Positions 9,880 to 18,430 are shown, counted from the first letter of the stretch. The stretch: 64,000 nt of DNA from Bacillus salipaludis (GCF_004358205.1 NZ_SMYO01000009.1:1-64000); one strand, 5' to 3'. Notes: generated by a model not told the origin, from the letters alone. Made by a program: numbers and translations.

Positions 9880-9908
9880 ATTGTATGCTTTGAGATAGGT
9901 AAATGTGC
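9880..9908 (-). promoter_or_regulatory. SigE-like promoter of cotH
   Basis: -35 GCACATT (6 of 7 to KMATATT), 14-bp spacer, -10 CATACAAT (full match to CATACANT). The predicted start is about 25 nt before the TTG at 9848. Mother-cell transcription fits a coat kinase. Confidence 0.55.
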
Positions 9909-9993
9909 AGTTTTGTAAAATTCCAATATACAAAGAATTAGGTGAATTTTATTAAAAATATATAAATGTCCATGTCAATCCCGACAGTTTTCC

Positions 9994-10002
9994 CATAAGT
10001 TA
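9994..10002 (+). promoter_or_regulatory. SigK-like -10 element of the CotG-like gene
   Basis: CATAAGTTA fits the SigK -10 consensus CATANNNTA and lies 37 bp before the ATG. The -35 region (AC expected about 16 bp upstream) is not convincing. Confidence 0.35.
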
Positions 10003-10038
10003 GAAAGGAAAATATTTATTTTTGGAAGTGGTGAAAAA

Positions 10039-12243
10039 ATGGTATTAAAGTTGGACATGGACCAATTATTAGCTATGGCGAAAGAAAATGGTGTGTTAGC
10101 CTTTCTAGATAGTAATCCAAAAGAAGTCGTTGCAAAACATAAAGGAAAGGGGCCTAAATCCCAGGGCGGTAAAAAAGGACCGAAATCCAAAGGGAAAAAG
10201 AATAAGTCCGACAGCAGTGGATCCAGCGGCAGCAGCGGTAGCAGCGGTAGCAGCGGTAGCAGTGGGTCCAGCGGTAGTCACGGCAGCAGCGGATCCAGCG
10301 GTAGTAGCGGTAGCAGTGGATCCAGCGGCAGTAGCGGCAGCAGCGGCTCCAGCGGCAGTCGTGGTAAAAGAAGATCCAGTGGAAGTAAAGGCAGCAGCGG
10401 ATCCAGCGGCAGTCGTGGTAAAAGAAGATCTAGTGGAAGTAGCGGCAGCAGCGGATCCAGCGGCAGTCGTGGTAAAAGAAGATCCAGTGGAAGTAGCGGC
10501 AGCAGCGGATCCAGCGGCAGTCGTGGTAAAAGAAGATCCAGTGGAAGTAGCGGCAGCAGCGGCTCCAGCGGCAGTCGTGGTAAAAGAAGATCCAGTGGAA
10601 GTAGCGGCAGCAGCGGATCCAGCGGCAGTCATGGTAAAAGAGGATCCAGTGGAAGTAGCGGCAGCAGCGGCTCCAGCGGCAGTCGTGGTAAAAGAAGATC
10701 CAGTGGAAGCAGCGGCTCCAGCGGTAGTTCCGGTAGTAGCGGTAGTAGCGGCTCCAGCGGCAGTCGTGGTAAAAGAAGATCCAGTGGAAGTAGTGGCAGC
10801 AGCGGATCCAGCGGCAGTCGTGGTAAAAGAAGATCCAGTGGAAGTAGCGGCAGCAGCGGCTCCAGCGGTAGTTCCGGTAGCAGTGGTTCCAGCGGGAGCA
10901 GTGGGTCCAGTGGTAGACAAAGTTCAAGTCGGAGCAAGGGTATCCGCGGCCCATTAGGTAGACGTCATCGTTCAGGTTCTTCAGGCAGCAGTGGATCAAG
11001 TGGAAGCAGTGGTTCCAGCGGCAGTCACGGAAGCAGCGGATCCAGCGGTAGTAGTGGATGTAGCTGCGGTAGTTCTGGTTCATGTGGTTCTAGCGGTAGT
11101 TCCGGAAGCAGCGGTTCCAGCGGTAGTTCCGGAAGCCGTGGTTCCAGCGGTAGTTCCGGAAGCAGCGGTTCCAGCGGTAGTTCCGGAAGCCGTGGTTCCA
11201 GCGGTAGTTCCGGAAGCAGCGGTTCCAGCGGTAGTTCCGGAAGCCGTGGTTCCAGCGGTAGTTCCGGAAGCAGCGGTTCCAGCGGTAGTTCCGGAAGCCG
11301 TGGTTCCAGCGGTAGTTCCGGAAGCAGCGGTTCCAGCGGTAGTTCCGGAAGCCGTGGTTCCAGCGGTAGTTCCGGAAGCAGCGGTTCCAGCGGTAGTTCC
11401 GGAAGCAGCGGTTCCAGCGGTAGTTCCGGAAGCAGTGGTTCCAGCGGTAGTTCCGGAAGTAGCGGTTCCAGCGGTAGTTCCGGAAGCAGTGGTTCCAGCG
11501 GTAGTTCCGGAAGTAGTGGTTCTAGCGGTAGTTCCGGAAGTAGCGGATCGAGCGGTAGACAAAGTTCAGGTCGTGGACCATTAGGAAAACGTCACCGTTC
11601 AGGTTCCTCAGGAAGCAGCGGCAGTTCCGGCAGCAGGGGTAGCAGTGGATCACGTGGAAGTTCCGGAAGTAAGGGAAGTCATGGTTCTAGCGGTAGTTCC
11701 GGAAGTTCCGGAAGTAAAGGAAGTCATGGCTCTAGTGGTAGTTCCGGAAGTTCCGGAAGTAAAGGAAGTCATGGCTCTAGCGGTAGTTCCGGAAGTTCTG
11801 GAAGTAAAGGAAGTCATGGCTCTAGCCGTAGTTCCGGAAGTTCAGGCAGCTGGGGCAGTAGCGGGTCAAGTGGACGAAAAAACTCAAGCGGAAAAAAAGG
11901 CAGTTCAAATGGAGATAATGGTTCTAAAAGTAAGCGCCGCAAGCATACCAGTATAAGCAGCGGCTCCAGCGGCAGTTCCGGGTCAAGTGGCAGTAAGGGG
12001 AATCATAAATCTGCCGGAAGTAAAGGCTCAAACACCAACCCAGGAGGCCATACATCTAGCGGAAGTAATGGCAGCACGGGCAACTGTTCCTGTGAAGATA
12101 ATAATCATGGTTCAAATGGAAGCACGGGTGACCATGATTCTGAGAAAAAGTCGAAATATCGCGGAAGTACAGGTAACAGCCAAAATAGAAGAGAATTCCG
12201 AGGAAGTCTTGGTTCGCTAGGAAAAAAGAGTAAAAAACGGTAA
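10039..12243 (+). CDS. Giant CotG-like Gly-Ser-repeat spore coat protein
   Basis: A 734-residue, strongly basic, low-complexity protein divergent from cotH. Residues 1-55 are unique (LDMDQLLAMAKENGVLAF, then a Lys/Gly-rich linker). The rest is almost entirely Gly at every third position. Tract 1 has nine copies of GKRRSS or a close variant in an 18-residue period; tract 2 alternates Gly-Ser-Ser units with Arg; tract 3 has four 15-residue GSKGSHGSS units. Two spacers share RGPLGRRHRSG / RGPLGKRHRSG. A Cys cluster (GCSCGSSGSCG) lies near residue 340 and CSCEDN near the end. The SxGKRRSS motif resembles CotG repeats phosphorylated by CotH. B. subtilis CotG has about 195 residues, so this is greatly enlarged. 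The lack of proline argues against a BclA-type collagen. ATG 10039 follows GGAAGTGGTG. Confidence 0.75.
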   Translation: MVLKLDMDQLLAMAKENGVLAFLDSNPKEVVAKHKGKGPKSQGGKKGPKSKGKKNKSDSSGSSGSSGSSGSSGSSGSSGSHGSSGSSGSSGSSGSSGSSGSSGSSGSRGKRRSSGSKGSSGSSGSRGKRRSSGSSGSSGSSGSRGKRRSSGSSGSSGSSGSRGKRRSSGSSGSSGSSGSRGKRRSSGSSGSSGSSGSHGKRGSSGSSGSSGSSGSRGKRRSSGSSGSSGSSGSSGSSGSSGSRGKRRSSGSSGSSGSSGSRGKRRSSGSSGSSGSSGSSGSSGSSGSSGSSGRQSSSRSKGIRGPLGRRHRSGSSGSSGSSGSSGSSGSHGSSGSSGSSGCSCGSSGSCGSSGSSGSSGSSGSSGSRGSSGSSGSSGSSGSSGSRGSSGSSGSSGSSGSSGSRGSSGSSGSSGSSGSSGSRGSSGSSGSSGSSGSSGSRGSSGSSGSSGSSGSSGSSGSSGSSGSSGSSGSSGSSGSSGSSGSSGSSGSSGSSGSSGSSGSSGSSGRQSSGRGPLGKRHRSGSSGSSGSSGSRGSSGSRGSSGSKGSHGSSGSSGSSGSKGSHGSSGSSGSSGSKGSHGSSGSSGSSGSKGSHGSSRSSGSSGSWGSSGSSGRKNSSGKKGSSNGDNGSKSKRRKHTSISSGSSGSSGSSGSKGNHKSAGSKGSNTNPGGHTSSGSNGSTGNCSCEDNNHGSNGSTGDHDSEKKSKYRGSTGNSQNRREFRGSLGSLGKKSKKR
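10361..10873 (+). repeat. 54-bp tandem repeat, tract 1 of the CotG-like gene
   Basis: The anchor GTGGTAAAAGAAGATC (once ATGGTAAAAGAGGATC) begins at 10361, 10415, 10469, 10523, 10577, 10631, 10685, 10766 and 10820. Spacing is exactly 54 bp except one 81-bp interval with an extra 27 bp, so units are gained in 27-bp steps. Confidence 0.95.
11095..11560 (+). repeat. 27/54-bp tandem repeat, tract 2 of the CotG-like gene
   Basis: Units GGTTCCAGCGGTAGTTCC plus GGAAGCAGC or GGAAGCCGT alternate, giving a 54-bp higher-order repeat early and homogeneous 27-bp units later. TCCGGA recurs in each unit. Confidence 0.93.
11665..11844 (+). repeat. 45-bp tandem repeat, tract 3 of the CotG-like gene
   Basis: Four copies of a 45-bp unit beginning GGAAGTAARGGAAGTCATGG start at 11665, 11710, 11755 and 11800 and encode GSKGSHGSSGSSGSS. 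Confidence 0.93.
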
Positions 12244-12314
12244 TTAAATAGGATAATAGAAACTGATTGAAAACTTATAGTTTCAATGATTTAGAAAATT
12301 TAATTAAAAATTGT

Positions 12315-12345
12315 ACCGGTACATTCAACTGTACCGGTTTTTTTA
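12315..12345 (+). terminator. Terminator of the CotG-like gene
   Basis: Stem ACCGGTACA / TGTACCGGT, 6-nt loop, then TTTTTTT. Confidence 0.9.
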
Positions 12346-12590
12346 TTTTTACTAAATGTCTGGGCTGATGCCCGTCAAAGCCTTTCCGTGTATTCGCCTA
12401 TTGGACAAAAAGTGGGTAAAAATCTAGGAAATATTTGTAGGGTTTTTGCTGAATTATCAATAATTCGAGATATTCGTTTAGTTCAAGCCTCCAAAATTTA
12501 CGTATGATAAAACAAAGGACAAGGGGTGAACGAAACGCAAAACAGAAAGGTTTTATCAGAAGTTTGACATCAAGGGAGTGAAAAATTTAC
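12346..12590. other. Intergenic region upstream of the ArsB-type permease
   Basis: No ORF or RNA motif recognised. It contains a short GGGCTGATGCCC palindrome near 12361 and the AGGGAGTG ribosome site of the next gene. Confidence 0.4.
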
Positions 12591-13949
12591 ATGTATTCGT
12601 TGTCGACGGTAATCATCACCATCTTATCATTTATCCTTACCATGGTTTTGATATTTCTCCGTCCTAAAAACATGAACGAGGCAATCCCTGCAACAATCGG
12701 AGCCATTATAGTTTTCCTTAGCGGAAGTGTTTCGCCCGGGGATTTACTGGATATAAGTTCAAAAGTAACAGGAGCAGCCATAACCATCATAGCCACAATT
12801 GTCATGGCCATAGTGCTTGAAAGTTTCGGATTTTTCAAGTGGACTGCTGCTCTCATGTTAAAAGTTTCAAAGGGATCGGGAATTCGACTATTTTGGTATA
12901 CGTTGTTGCTTTGCTTTTTAATGACTCTATTCTTTAATAATGATGGAAGTATTTTAATCACTACACCCATTTTAATATTAATTTTAAAAAACCTGGGGTT
13001 AAAGAATCGTCAAAAAATTCCATACCTTCTCAGTGGTGCCTTAATTGCAACCGCTTCAAGTGCGCCAATCGGTGTAAGTAATATCGTAAACCTGATTGCC
13101 CTAAAAATTATTGGAATGGATCTCTATTTACAAACAGAAATGATGTTCGTGCCAGGGGTGCTAGGTCTACTCTTCTTAGCCTATTTATTGTATTTAGTCT
13201 TTAAAAAGGATATTCCAAAAGAAATTCGCTTCCATTCCTATTCGATTCCACTCCAGAAAAACCGCCGCTACCATCCACTCCAAAAAAGTAATGATAGTTT
13301 ATTTCAACAACAAAAGAAACTTATGATTTATATGCTGTTATTTGTATTTTTGGTTCGAATTAGTTTATTTGTTGCCTCCTTCATGGGAATATCCGTATCA
13401 TTGGTTGCCGTTTTAGGTTCATTAGTTTTATTAATTTGGCGATGGATTTATCTTAAGATAAATCCCAAAGATGTAGCCGGCAAAATTCCTTGGCATATCT
13501 TAATATTTGCCTTCAGTATGTATGTAATCATTTTTGGTCTCCATAATATAGGTCTAACAAACTATTTACTAATACACTTAAAGCCGATTGTTAATGATAG
13601 TCTGTTTCATGCAAGTATTACCATGGGGATTATTACAGCTGTGTTAGCGAACATATTTAATAACCATCCTGCCTTAATGGTTGCTACTTTAACCTTAACC
13701 GAAATGGGACTAGACCCACTTTTATTAAAATCCGTATACTTATCTAATATTATTGGCAGTGATATTGGTTCGCTCATTCTGCCAATCGGTACTTTAGCCA
13801 CTTTAATATGGATGCATATTTTAAAGAAAAACCATATTCCAATTTCATGGAAGGATTACATGAAGGTCACCATAATCGTGATTCCACTTACCATGATCTT
13901 TACCCTGATTTCTTTATACCTCTGGCTTTTACTAGTATTTGTGAAATAA
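12591..13949 (+). CDS. ArsB/NhaD-type anion permease
   Basis: A 452-residue membrane protein with about eleven or twelve hydrophobic segments. Family signatures of the ArsB/NhaD (ion transporter) superfamily are LRPKNMNEAIPATIGAI near the start, FFNNDGSILITTPI near residue 118 and IFNNHPALMVATLTLTEMGL near residue 345, the two re-entrant NDG/NHP loops. Arsenite export is the usual role, but no arsR or arsC is adjacent, so another anion or Na+/H+ exchange is possible. ATG 12591 follows AGGGAGTG. It is monocistronic. Confidence 0.82.
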   Translation: MYSLSTVIITILSFILTMVLIFLRPKNMNEAIPATIGAIIVFLSGSVSPGDLLDISSKVTGAAITIIATIVMAIVLESFGFFKWTAALMLKVSKGSGIRLFWYTLLLCFLMTLFFNNDGSILITTPILILILKNLGLKNRQKIPYLLSGALIATASSAPIGVSNIVNLIALKIIGMDLYLQTEMMFVPGVLGLLFLAYLLYLVFKKDIPKEIRFHSYSIPLQKNRRYHPLQKSNDSLFQQQKKLMIYMLLFVFLVRISLFVASFMGISVSLVAVLGSLVLLIWRWIYLKINPKDVAGKIPWHILIFAFSMYVIIFGLHNIGLTNYLLIHLKPIVNDSLFHASITMGIITAVLANIFNNHPALMVATLTLTEMGLDPLLLKSVYLSNIIGSDIGSLILPIGTLATLIWMHILKKNHIPISWKDYMKVTIIVIPLTMIFTLISLYLWLLLVFVK

Positions 13950-13958
13950 ATATTTCCA

Positions 13959-13985
13959 GGATCCATCATAGATGGATCCTTTTAT
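13959..13985 (+). terminator. Terminator of the permease gene
   Basis: Perfect 9-bp stem GGATCCATC / GATGGATCC with a 3-nt loop, then TTTTTATTTT. Confidence 0.88.
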
Positions 13986-14322
13986 TTTGATTAGAAAATA
14001 AAACATCAAGGTTATAGATTTATGTAGAAATTTTAACCTCTTTATACAAAATGTATAAATTTTAAGAAAAAAACTATACTTCTTGTCTAATAGATGCACT
14101 TTCTTCCTTTTGATATAATATTTGAAGAGAATGAAAATTCAGAATGTTCTTCTGAAATGTATTCACACACAATTTAACAAAAATATTATACTAGGAAAAA
14201 ATTATTTGATTAAAGGAAATAATACTTTTTTAGTTTTATAGTATAGCCTTAAAGGATTGTGATTCCTTAAATCACAACTCTAAGCAAACCTTAAAATTTA
14301 TATACACCAAAAGGAGGTAGAC
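13986..14322 (+). promoter_or_regulatory. Leader region of the amino-acid ABC transporter operon
   Basis: It holds a TATAAT (14114-14119), an inverted repeat TTCAGAA-5-TTCTGAA (14138-14156), and two mutually exclusive short pairings: AAGGA / TCCTT (14252-14256 with 14264-14268) and TTGTGATT / AATCACAA (14257-14276). No T-box GGTGG-ACC motif or S-box was found. Regulation by ligand or repressor is possible but unproven. Confidence 0.4.
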
Positions 14323-15045
14323 ATGATACAAGTTAAAAACCTTGTAAAAGCATTCGGCTCTAATACTGTGTTGGATGGAATCGATTTAACCGTTGAAGAA
14401 AAAGAAGTTATTGTCTTAATTGGTGCCAGCGGTTCAGGAAAAAGCACACTCCTTCGATGCCTTAATTTCCTTGAGCTCTATGACCAAGGGGAGATCACCC
14501 TGCTTGGAAAAAGGGTTGTTCCAAATGAGTCAAATTTGAATAATATCCGGGCGGAAGTTGGGATGGTGTTTCAACATTTTAACCTTTTTCCTCATAAAAA
14601 TGTTCTGGAAAATATTATGGAAGCCCCTTTATTTGTAAAAAAAGTGGACAAGCAGCAAGCAAAAGAAAAAGCGCTTAATTTGCTCGAAAAAGTAGGGTTA
14701 AAGGACAAAGCTCAAGCATATCCAAGGAATTTATCAGGAGGGCAAAAACAAAGAGTAGCTATAGCCCGTGCTTTAGCAATGGAACCTCGGATTATGCTCT
14801 TTGATGAGCCGACCTCAGCGTTGGATCCCGAACTTGTCGGTGAAGTTCTCCAAGTCATGAAGCAACTTGCTAAAGAAGGGATGACGATGATTGTAGTGAC
14901 CCATGAAATGGGATTTGCTCGTGAGGTTGCCGACCGTGTTGTATTTATGGGAAATGGCAAAATTTTAGAAGAAGGTCCACCAAATGATTTCTTTCTTAAT
15001 CCAAAGCATGAAAAAGCTAAACAGTTTTTAAATAGTATTTTATAA
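14323..15045 (+). CDS. Polar amino-acid ABC transporter ATPase (GlnQ type)
   Basis: A 240-residue ATPase of the HisP/GlnQ family. Walker [10 protein letters not shown] lies at about residues 34-42, the Q-loop is [17 protein letters not shown], the signature [15 protein letters not shown], Walker [15 protein letters not shown] and the switch His [17 protein letters not shown] precedes the ATG. First gene of an ATPase, binding-protein, permease operon, the order of glnQHMP. It energises import of a polar amino acid across the plasma membrane. Confidence 0.93.
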   Translation: MIQVKNLVKAFGSNTVLDGIDLTVEEKEVIVLIGASGSGKSTLLRCLNFLELYDQGEITLLGKRVVPNESNLNNIRAEVGMVFQHFNLFPHKNVLENIMEAPLFVKKVDKQQAKEKALNLLEKVGLKDKAQAYPRNLSGGQKQRVAIARALAMEPRIMLFDEPTSALDPELVGEVLQVMKQLAKEGMTMIVVTHEMGFAREVADRVVFMGNGKILEEGPPNDFFLNPKHEKAKQFLNSIL

Positions 15046-15065
15046 AAATAACGAGGAGGATTTTC

Positions 15066-15845
15066 ATGAAAAAGAAATGGGGATTGGGTTTATTTATCGG
15101 AGTTATTATTGCTGCTTTGATGCTTTCAGCCTGCAGTAATAAAACAAGTACTGACTCAACAAAGCAAAAAGAATTTCATTACGCGATGAGTGGATTGTAC
15201 AAACCTTTTAATTTTAAAGAAAATGGCAAATTACAAGGCTTCGATGTAGAAATCGGGCAAGCACTTGCTAAGAAAATGGGAATGAAAGCTGTCCCTGTCA
15301 CAAATCCTTGGGAAACCCTCATTCAGGGGCTGCAAGCAAAAAAATATGACGCAATTATCGGCAGTATGACAGTAACGGACGAACGAAAAAAATCAGTTGA
15401 TTTTACCGACACGTATTATCGATCTGGAGCACAAATTTTTGTATCTGAAAAAAACAATAGCATTCATTCAGATTCTGATTTAAAAGGAAAGAAGATTGGT
15501 GTTGTCAAAGCAAGTACCTATAAGGACCTGGCATTAACCTATACGGATAAAAACAATGTTGTAGAATATGACAGTGATATTACTGCGCTTATGGATCTAC
15601 CAACAGGCAGATTAGATGCAGTGATTACCGATCAAATGGTTGGCTTTCCAATTATTAAAGCAGGTTCAATTAAAATAAAAGATATTGGAGAACCGTTAAC
15701 ACATGATGATCAAGCGATTGCTGTCCGCAAAGAAGATAAGGAATTAAAGGAAAAACTTAATAGGGCATTAAAGGAAATCATAAAAGATGGAACCTATGAA
15801 AAAATTAGCGATAAATGGTTTGGACGCAATATTTTAGGAGAATAA
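15066..15845 (+). CDS. Amino-acid ABC transporter substrate-binding lipoprotein
   Basis: A 259-residue SBP family 3 lipoprotein. A signal peptide ends in the lipobox LSAC with Cys23. The mature domain shows GLYKPFNFKENGKLQGFDVEI, AIIGSMTVTDERKKSVDFTD (family signature), GKKIGVVKASTY and the closing segment AIAVRKEDKELKEKLNRAL. It binds the amino acid outside the membrane. The F-D-V-E and DERK motifs are those of glutamine, arginine or cystine binders and specificity cannot be fixed. It starts 20 bp after the ATPase gene, with GAGGA at the right distance. Confidence 0.92.
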   Translation: MKKKWGLGLFIGVIIAALMLSACSNKTSTDSTKQKEFHYAMSGLYKPFNFKENGKLQGFDVEIGQALAKKMGMKAVPVTNPWETLIQGLQAKKYDAIIGSMTVTDERKKSVDFTDTYYRSGAQIFVSEKNNSIHSDSDLKGKKIGVVKASTYKDLALTYTDKNNVVEYDSDITALMDLPTGRLDAVITDQMVGFPIIKAGSIKIKDIGEPLTHDDQAIAVRKEDKELKEKLNRALKEIIKDGTYEKISDKWFGRNILGE

Positions 15846-15854
15846 GAGCAGTGT

Positions 15855-15884
15855 AAGGGTGTGGATTGAATCACACCCTTTTCA
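15855..15884 (+). terminator. Intra-operon hairpin (partial terminator)
   Basis: Stem AAGGGTGTG / CACACCCTT followed by only TTTTC, between the binding-protein and permease genes. It probably lowers permease expression relative to the binding protein or protects the upstream mRNA end. Confidence 0.6.
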
Positions 15885-15897
15885 ATAAGATAGGAAG

Positions 15898-16554
15898 GTG
15901 ATTATTATTTTTGATATTGTTTTAAACACCTTTGATGTTTTTCCAAAAGCAGCCTTTCTAACCTTGAGGTTAACCATTACATCGTTATTAATTGGAAGTA
16001 TCATTGGACTTATATTCGCATTTTTTAGAATATCTACAAATAAATGGTTAAATAAATTTGCAACTCTATATATCGGATTAATTCGAGGAACTCCTTTAAT
16101 TGTACAAATTGCTATCCTTTATTTTGGAATTGCTTCGGTTGTTACACTTTCACAATTTTGGGCAGGAGCCTTAGCATTAGCCATTCATAATGGAGCTTAT
16201 ATTGCTGAAATATTTCGAGGTGCCATTCAATCTGTTGATAGCGGTCAGATGGAAGCAGGACGTTCTCTAGGTATGAGTTATCCCCTTACCATGAGAAGGA
16301 TTATTTTACCTCAAGCATTTAAATTTTCCATCCCGCCGCTTGGAAATCAATTTATCATTGGGTTAAAAGATTCTTCTTTAGTAGCCTATGTGGGAATGTC
16401 GGATTTATGGGGTTCTGGATTAAGTGAAGCAGCAGCCAATTACCAACAATTGCAAACATATATAGTTGTTGGCTTTTACTATTTGGTCCTAGTTTTAATT
16501 TTTACCTTCCTTTTAAGAAAAATGGAGAAACGTATGAGTCTAGATATCAAATAG
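15898..16554 (+). CDS. Amino-acid ABC transporter permease (HisM/GlnP type)
   Basis: About 215 residues with five hydrophobic segments and the EAA loop AIQSVDSGQMEAGRSLGMSYPLTMRRIILPQ-type coupling helix, of which GQMEAGRSLGMS is diagnostic. RGTPLIVQIAILYFGI near residue 64 is the TM3 family signature. The start is uncertain: the GTG at 15898 lies inside the ribosome site AAGGTGAT, and no ATG, GTG or TTG occurs downstream before clearly conserved sequence. One of the ATT codons at 15904, 15907 or 15916 may be used. It completes the transporter with the two preceding genes. Confidence 0.88.
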   Translation: MIIIFDIVLNTFDVFPKAAFLTLRLTITSLLIGSIIGLIFAFFRISTNKWLNKFATLYIGLIRGTPLIVQIAILYFGIASVVTLSQFWAGALALAIHNGAYIAEIFRGAIQSVDSGQMEAGRSLGMSYPLTMRRIILPQAFKFSIPPLGNQFIIGLKDSSLVAYVGMSDLWGSGLSEAAANYQQLQTYIVVGFYYLVLVLIFTFLLRKMEKRMSLDIK

Positions 16555-16565
16555 AATGCAAAAAA

Positions 16566-16595
16566 GGACAGAGAGGGAGTCTCTGTCCCTTTTTG
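16566..16595 (+). terminator. Terminator between convergent genes
   Basis: Perfect stem GGACAGAGA / TCTCTGTCC, 5-nt loop, CTTTTTG. A-rich on the other side, so it can also serve the convergent LtaS-type gene. Confidence 0.88.
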
Positions 16596-16603
16596 TTCTC
16601 AAG

Positions 16604-18430
16604 TCATTTCAGTTTTGGCAGCGATTTAACATATTGATCTGAGAGTTTCATGTATTCGATGATCTTTTTTTCTTCCTTTATGGCACGATTCGGTGCCGTC
16701 CTTTCTTTTCGTCCGTTCAGACTTAAAATTTCCCCCTGATCATTGGTTTTACCAGGAGAAAAACGATAAGACTGGTTCACAAATGTTCCCGTCGGGGCAT
16801 AAAAGCGAATTCCGATTTGATTCTTATTTGTATTAAGCAAATCAGTTCCAAATACAATTTGTTTGCTAATATTGAGGCCTAAAAGATTCGCAACGGTTGG
16901 ATAAATATCTACCAGACTACCGACAGTAGGAATTTTCTTCGCTTTTTCCACTGATGGAACCTTCACAATTAAAGGGATATTTAAATGGTCTAAAACAGAA
17001 TCATATTTTCTCCCGAAAATCTGATGAACTAATTGTTTATCCTGTTCACTTTTCATTTGCAGACCTTGATGGTCACCATAAACGACGATTACCGAGTCCT
17101 TATAAAGACCTTTTCGCTTCAAATCCTCCACGAATTTTCCGAAAGCATAATCCGCATAGCTAACCGATTTAATATAGGAGCCAACGAAGGAATTGTCATA
17201 TTCCTTTGGCAATGGAACCGTATAGGGTTGTTTCGAATCCGGAAGCTTAAACGGAAAGTGACTGGATAAAGCAATAATATTTGCGTAAAATTTCTTTCCG
17301 TTTCGATGGAAGTCAGCTAATTTTTCAATTGTTTTTTTATACATCACCTCATCCGAAACACCATATGAAACGATATCGTGAGTACCAAAATACTTTTTAT
17401 CATAATATTCATTAAAACCTAAGGACTGATAAAGGCGATTTCTGTTCCAAAAAGAAACACTATTGGCATGAAAGGTAGCGGTATGGTAGCCATTTTCCTC
17501 AAGCATTTTAGGAAGACTCGGCACCGCTTTTCCTTCAATTGCAGTAGACATCGGCACACCTCCTAAAGGATAGATCGATGTATTGGTAATAAATTCGGCA
17601 TCCGATGTATTGCCTTTTCCCACTTGAGAGTAAAAATGTGGGAAATAATAGGAGCTCCTTAGCAGCTGATTTAAATTAGGAGTTACCTCCTTGCTATTTA
17701 TTTTTAAGTTAATAAAAAAATTTTGAACGGATTCTAATTGAATAATGATCAAATTTTTATCCGATGCAACCCCGTGCAGTCTCATATTGCCATTATCCGG
17801 GCTATGCCGATTCTTTTCTAAGGTTTCTGCGCTAATGTCATTATTTGAAAAAATAGACTGGATATCCGTAGCTGCCTCTGAAAACTGATAGCCCATAATC
17901 CCTAATTGTTCATATTTACTTAATTCATTTATGATATTAGAAGATGAAAATAGGCTTGTACCGGTAAAAAATAATAAAAAGGCAATGGTCAACCCGAAAA
18001 GTTTTGGCCCTAGTTGTAATTGACTAAATGGTAAAATACGCTTAAGTTTTGGCCAAAAGCAAAGCAAAATAAAATCGAAAAATAACCATATATACTGGAG
18101 TTTGAATAGTGCAACAATACTGTCAGAAATTTCTCCAACCTGGTCAATCTCTCCTAAAGATTTATACGTAAAAATGGTGTTGTAGTAATCAAAATAGAGA
18201 AGGGTGGTTAAGCAAAGAATAGAATATCCAAAGTTCAAGATCAAAAGCAAAATACTTGAAACCCTGTTTCGAATAGAAGATACTGTAATAATAAATAAGG
18301 CCAAAAAGGCCATTTCCGTTAAAAAACCAACTATATTTAGCTCATCCATAATCGAATACTTTACATAAAGTGATTTTAATAATAACGATAAAAACACAAA
18401 TAGTCCGAGTTGAGAAGTTCTTTCTTTCAT
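16604..18430 (-). CDS. LtaS-family lipoteichoic acid synthase
   Basis: A 608-residue membrane-anchored sulfatase-fold enzyme that polymerises glycerol phosphate onto the lipid anchor outside the membrane. About five N-terminal transmembrane helices (residues 1-165) precede the extracellular domain. Catalytic features are NLIIIQLESVQNF near residue 225 (metal ligand Glu), QVGKGNTSDAEF (nucleophilic Thr) and VIVVYGDHQGL (metal ligands). Length and layout match LtaS, YfnI, YqgS and YvgJ of B. subtilis; which paralogue is not decidable here. Start 18430 opens directly into the first membrane helix. Confidence 0.9.
   Translation of the reverse strand: MKERTSQLGLFVFLSLLLKSLYVKYSIMDELNIVGFLTEMAFLALFIITVSSIRNRVSSILLLILNFGYSILCLTTLLYFDYYNTIFTYKSLGEIDQVGEISDSIVALFKLQYIWLFFDFILLCFWPKLKRILPFSQLQLGPKLFGLTIAFLLFFTGTSLFSSSNIINELSKYEQLGIMGYQFSEAATDIQSIFSNNDISAETLEKNRHSPDNGNMRLHGVASDKNLIIIQLESVQNFFINLKINSKEVTPNLNQLLRSSYYFPHFYSQVGKGNTSDAEFITNTSIYPLGGVPMSTAIEGKAVPSLPKMLEENGYHTATFHANSVSFWNRNRLYQSLGFNEYYDKKYFGTHDIVSYGVSDEVMYKKTIEKLADFHRNGKKFYANIIALSSHFPFKLPDSKQPYTVPLPKEYDNSFVGSYIKSVSYADYAFGKFVEDLKRKGLYKDSVIVVYGDHQGLQMKSEQDKQLVHQIFGRKYDSVLDHLNIPLIVKVPSVEKAKKIPTVGSLVDIYPTVANLLGLNISKQIVFGTDLLNTNKNQIGIRFYAPTGTFVNQSYRFSPGKTNDQGEILSLNGRKERTAPNRAIKEEKKIIEYMKLSDQYVKSLPKLK

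Noticed and set aside
10105..11584. Long ORFs in other frames of the CotG-like gene (Ala-Thr-Gly, Ala-Val-Pro and Leu-Pro repeats)
   Set aside because: Repeats with a length divisible by three and no stop codons keep every frame open. Only the Gly-Ser frame has a ribosome site, unique termini and family logic.
10200..11880. BclA-type collagen-like exosporium protein
   Set aside because: Gly is at every third position but proline is nearly absent, the chain is Ser/Arg/Lys-rich, and the gene pairs with cotH.
14221..14322. T-box or SAM riboswitch before the amino-acid transporter
   Set aside because: No GGTGG-ACC T-box motif, specifier loop or S-box core was found.
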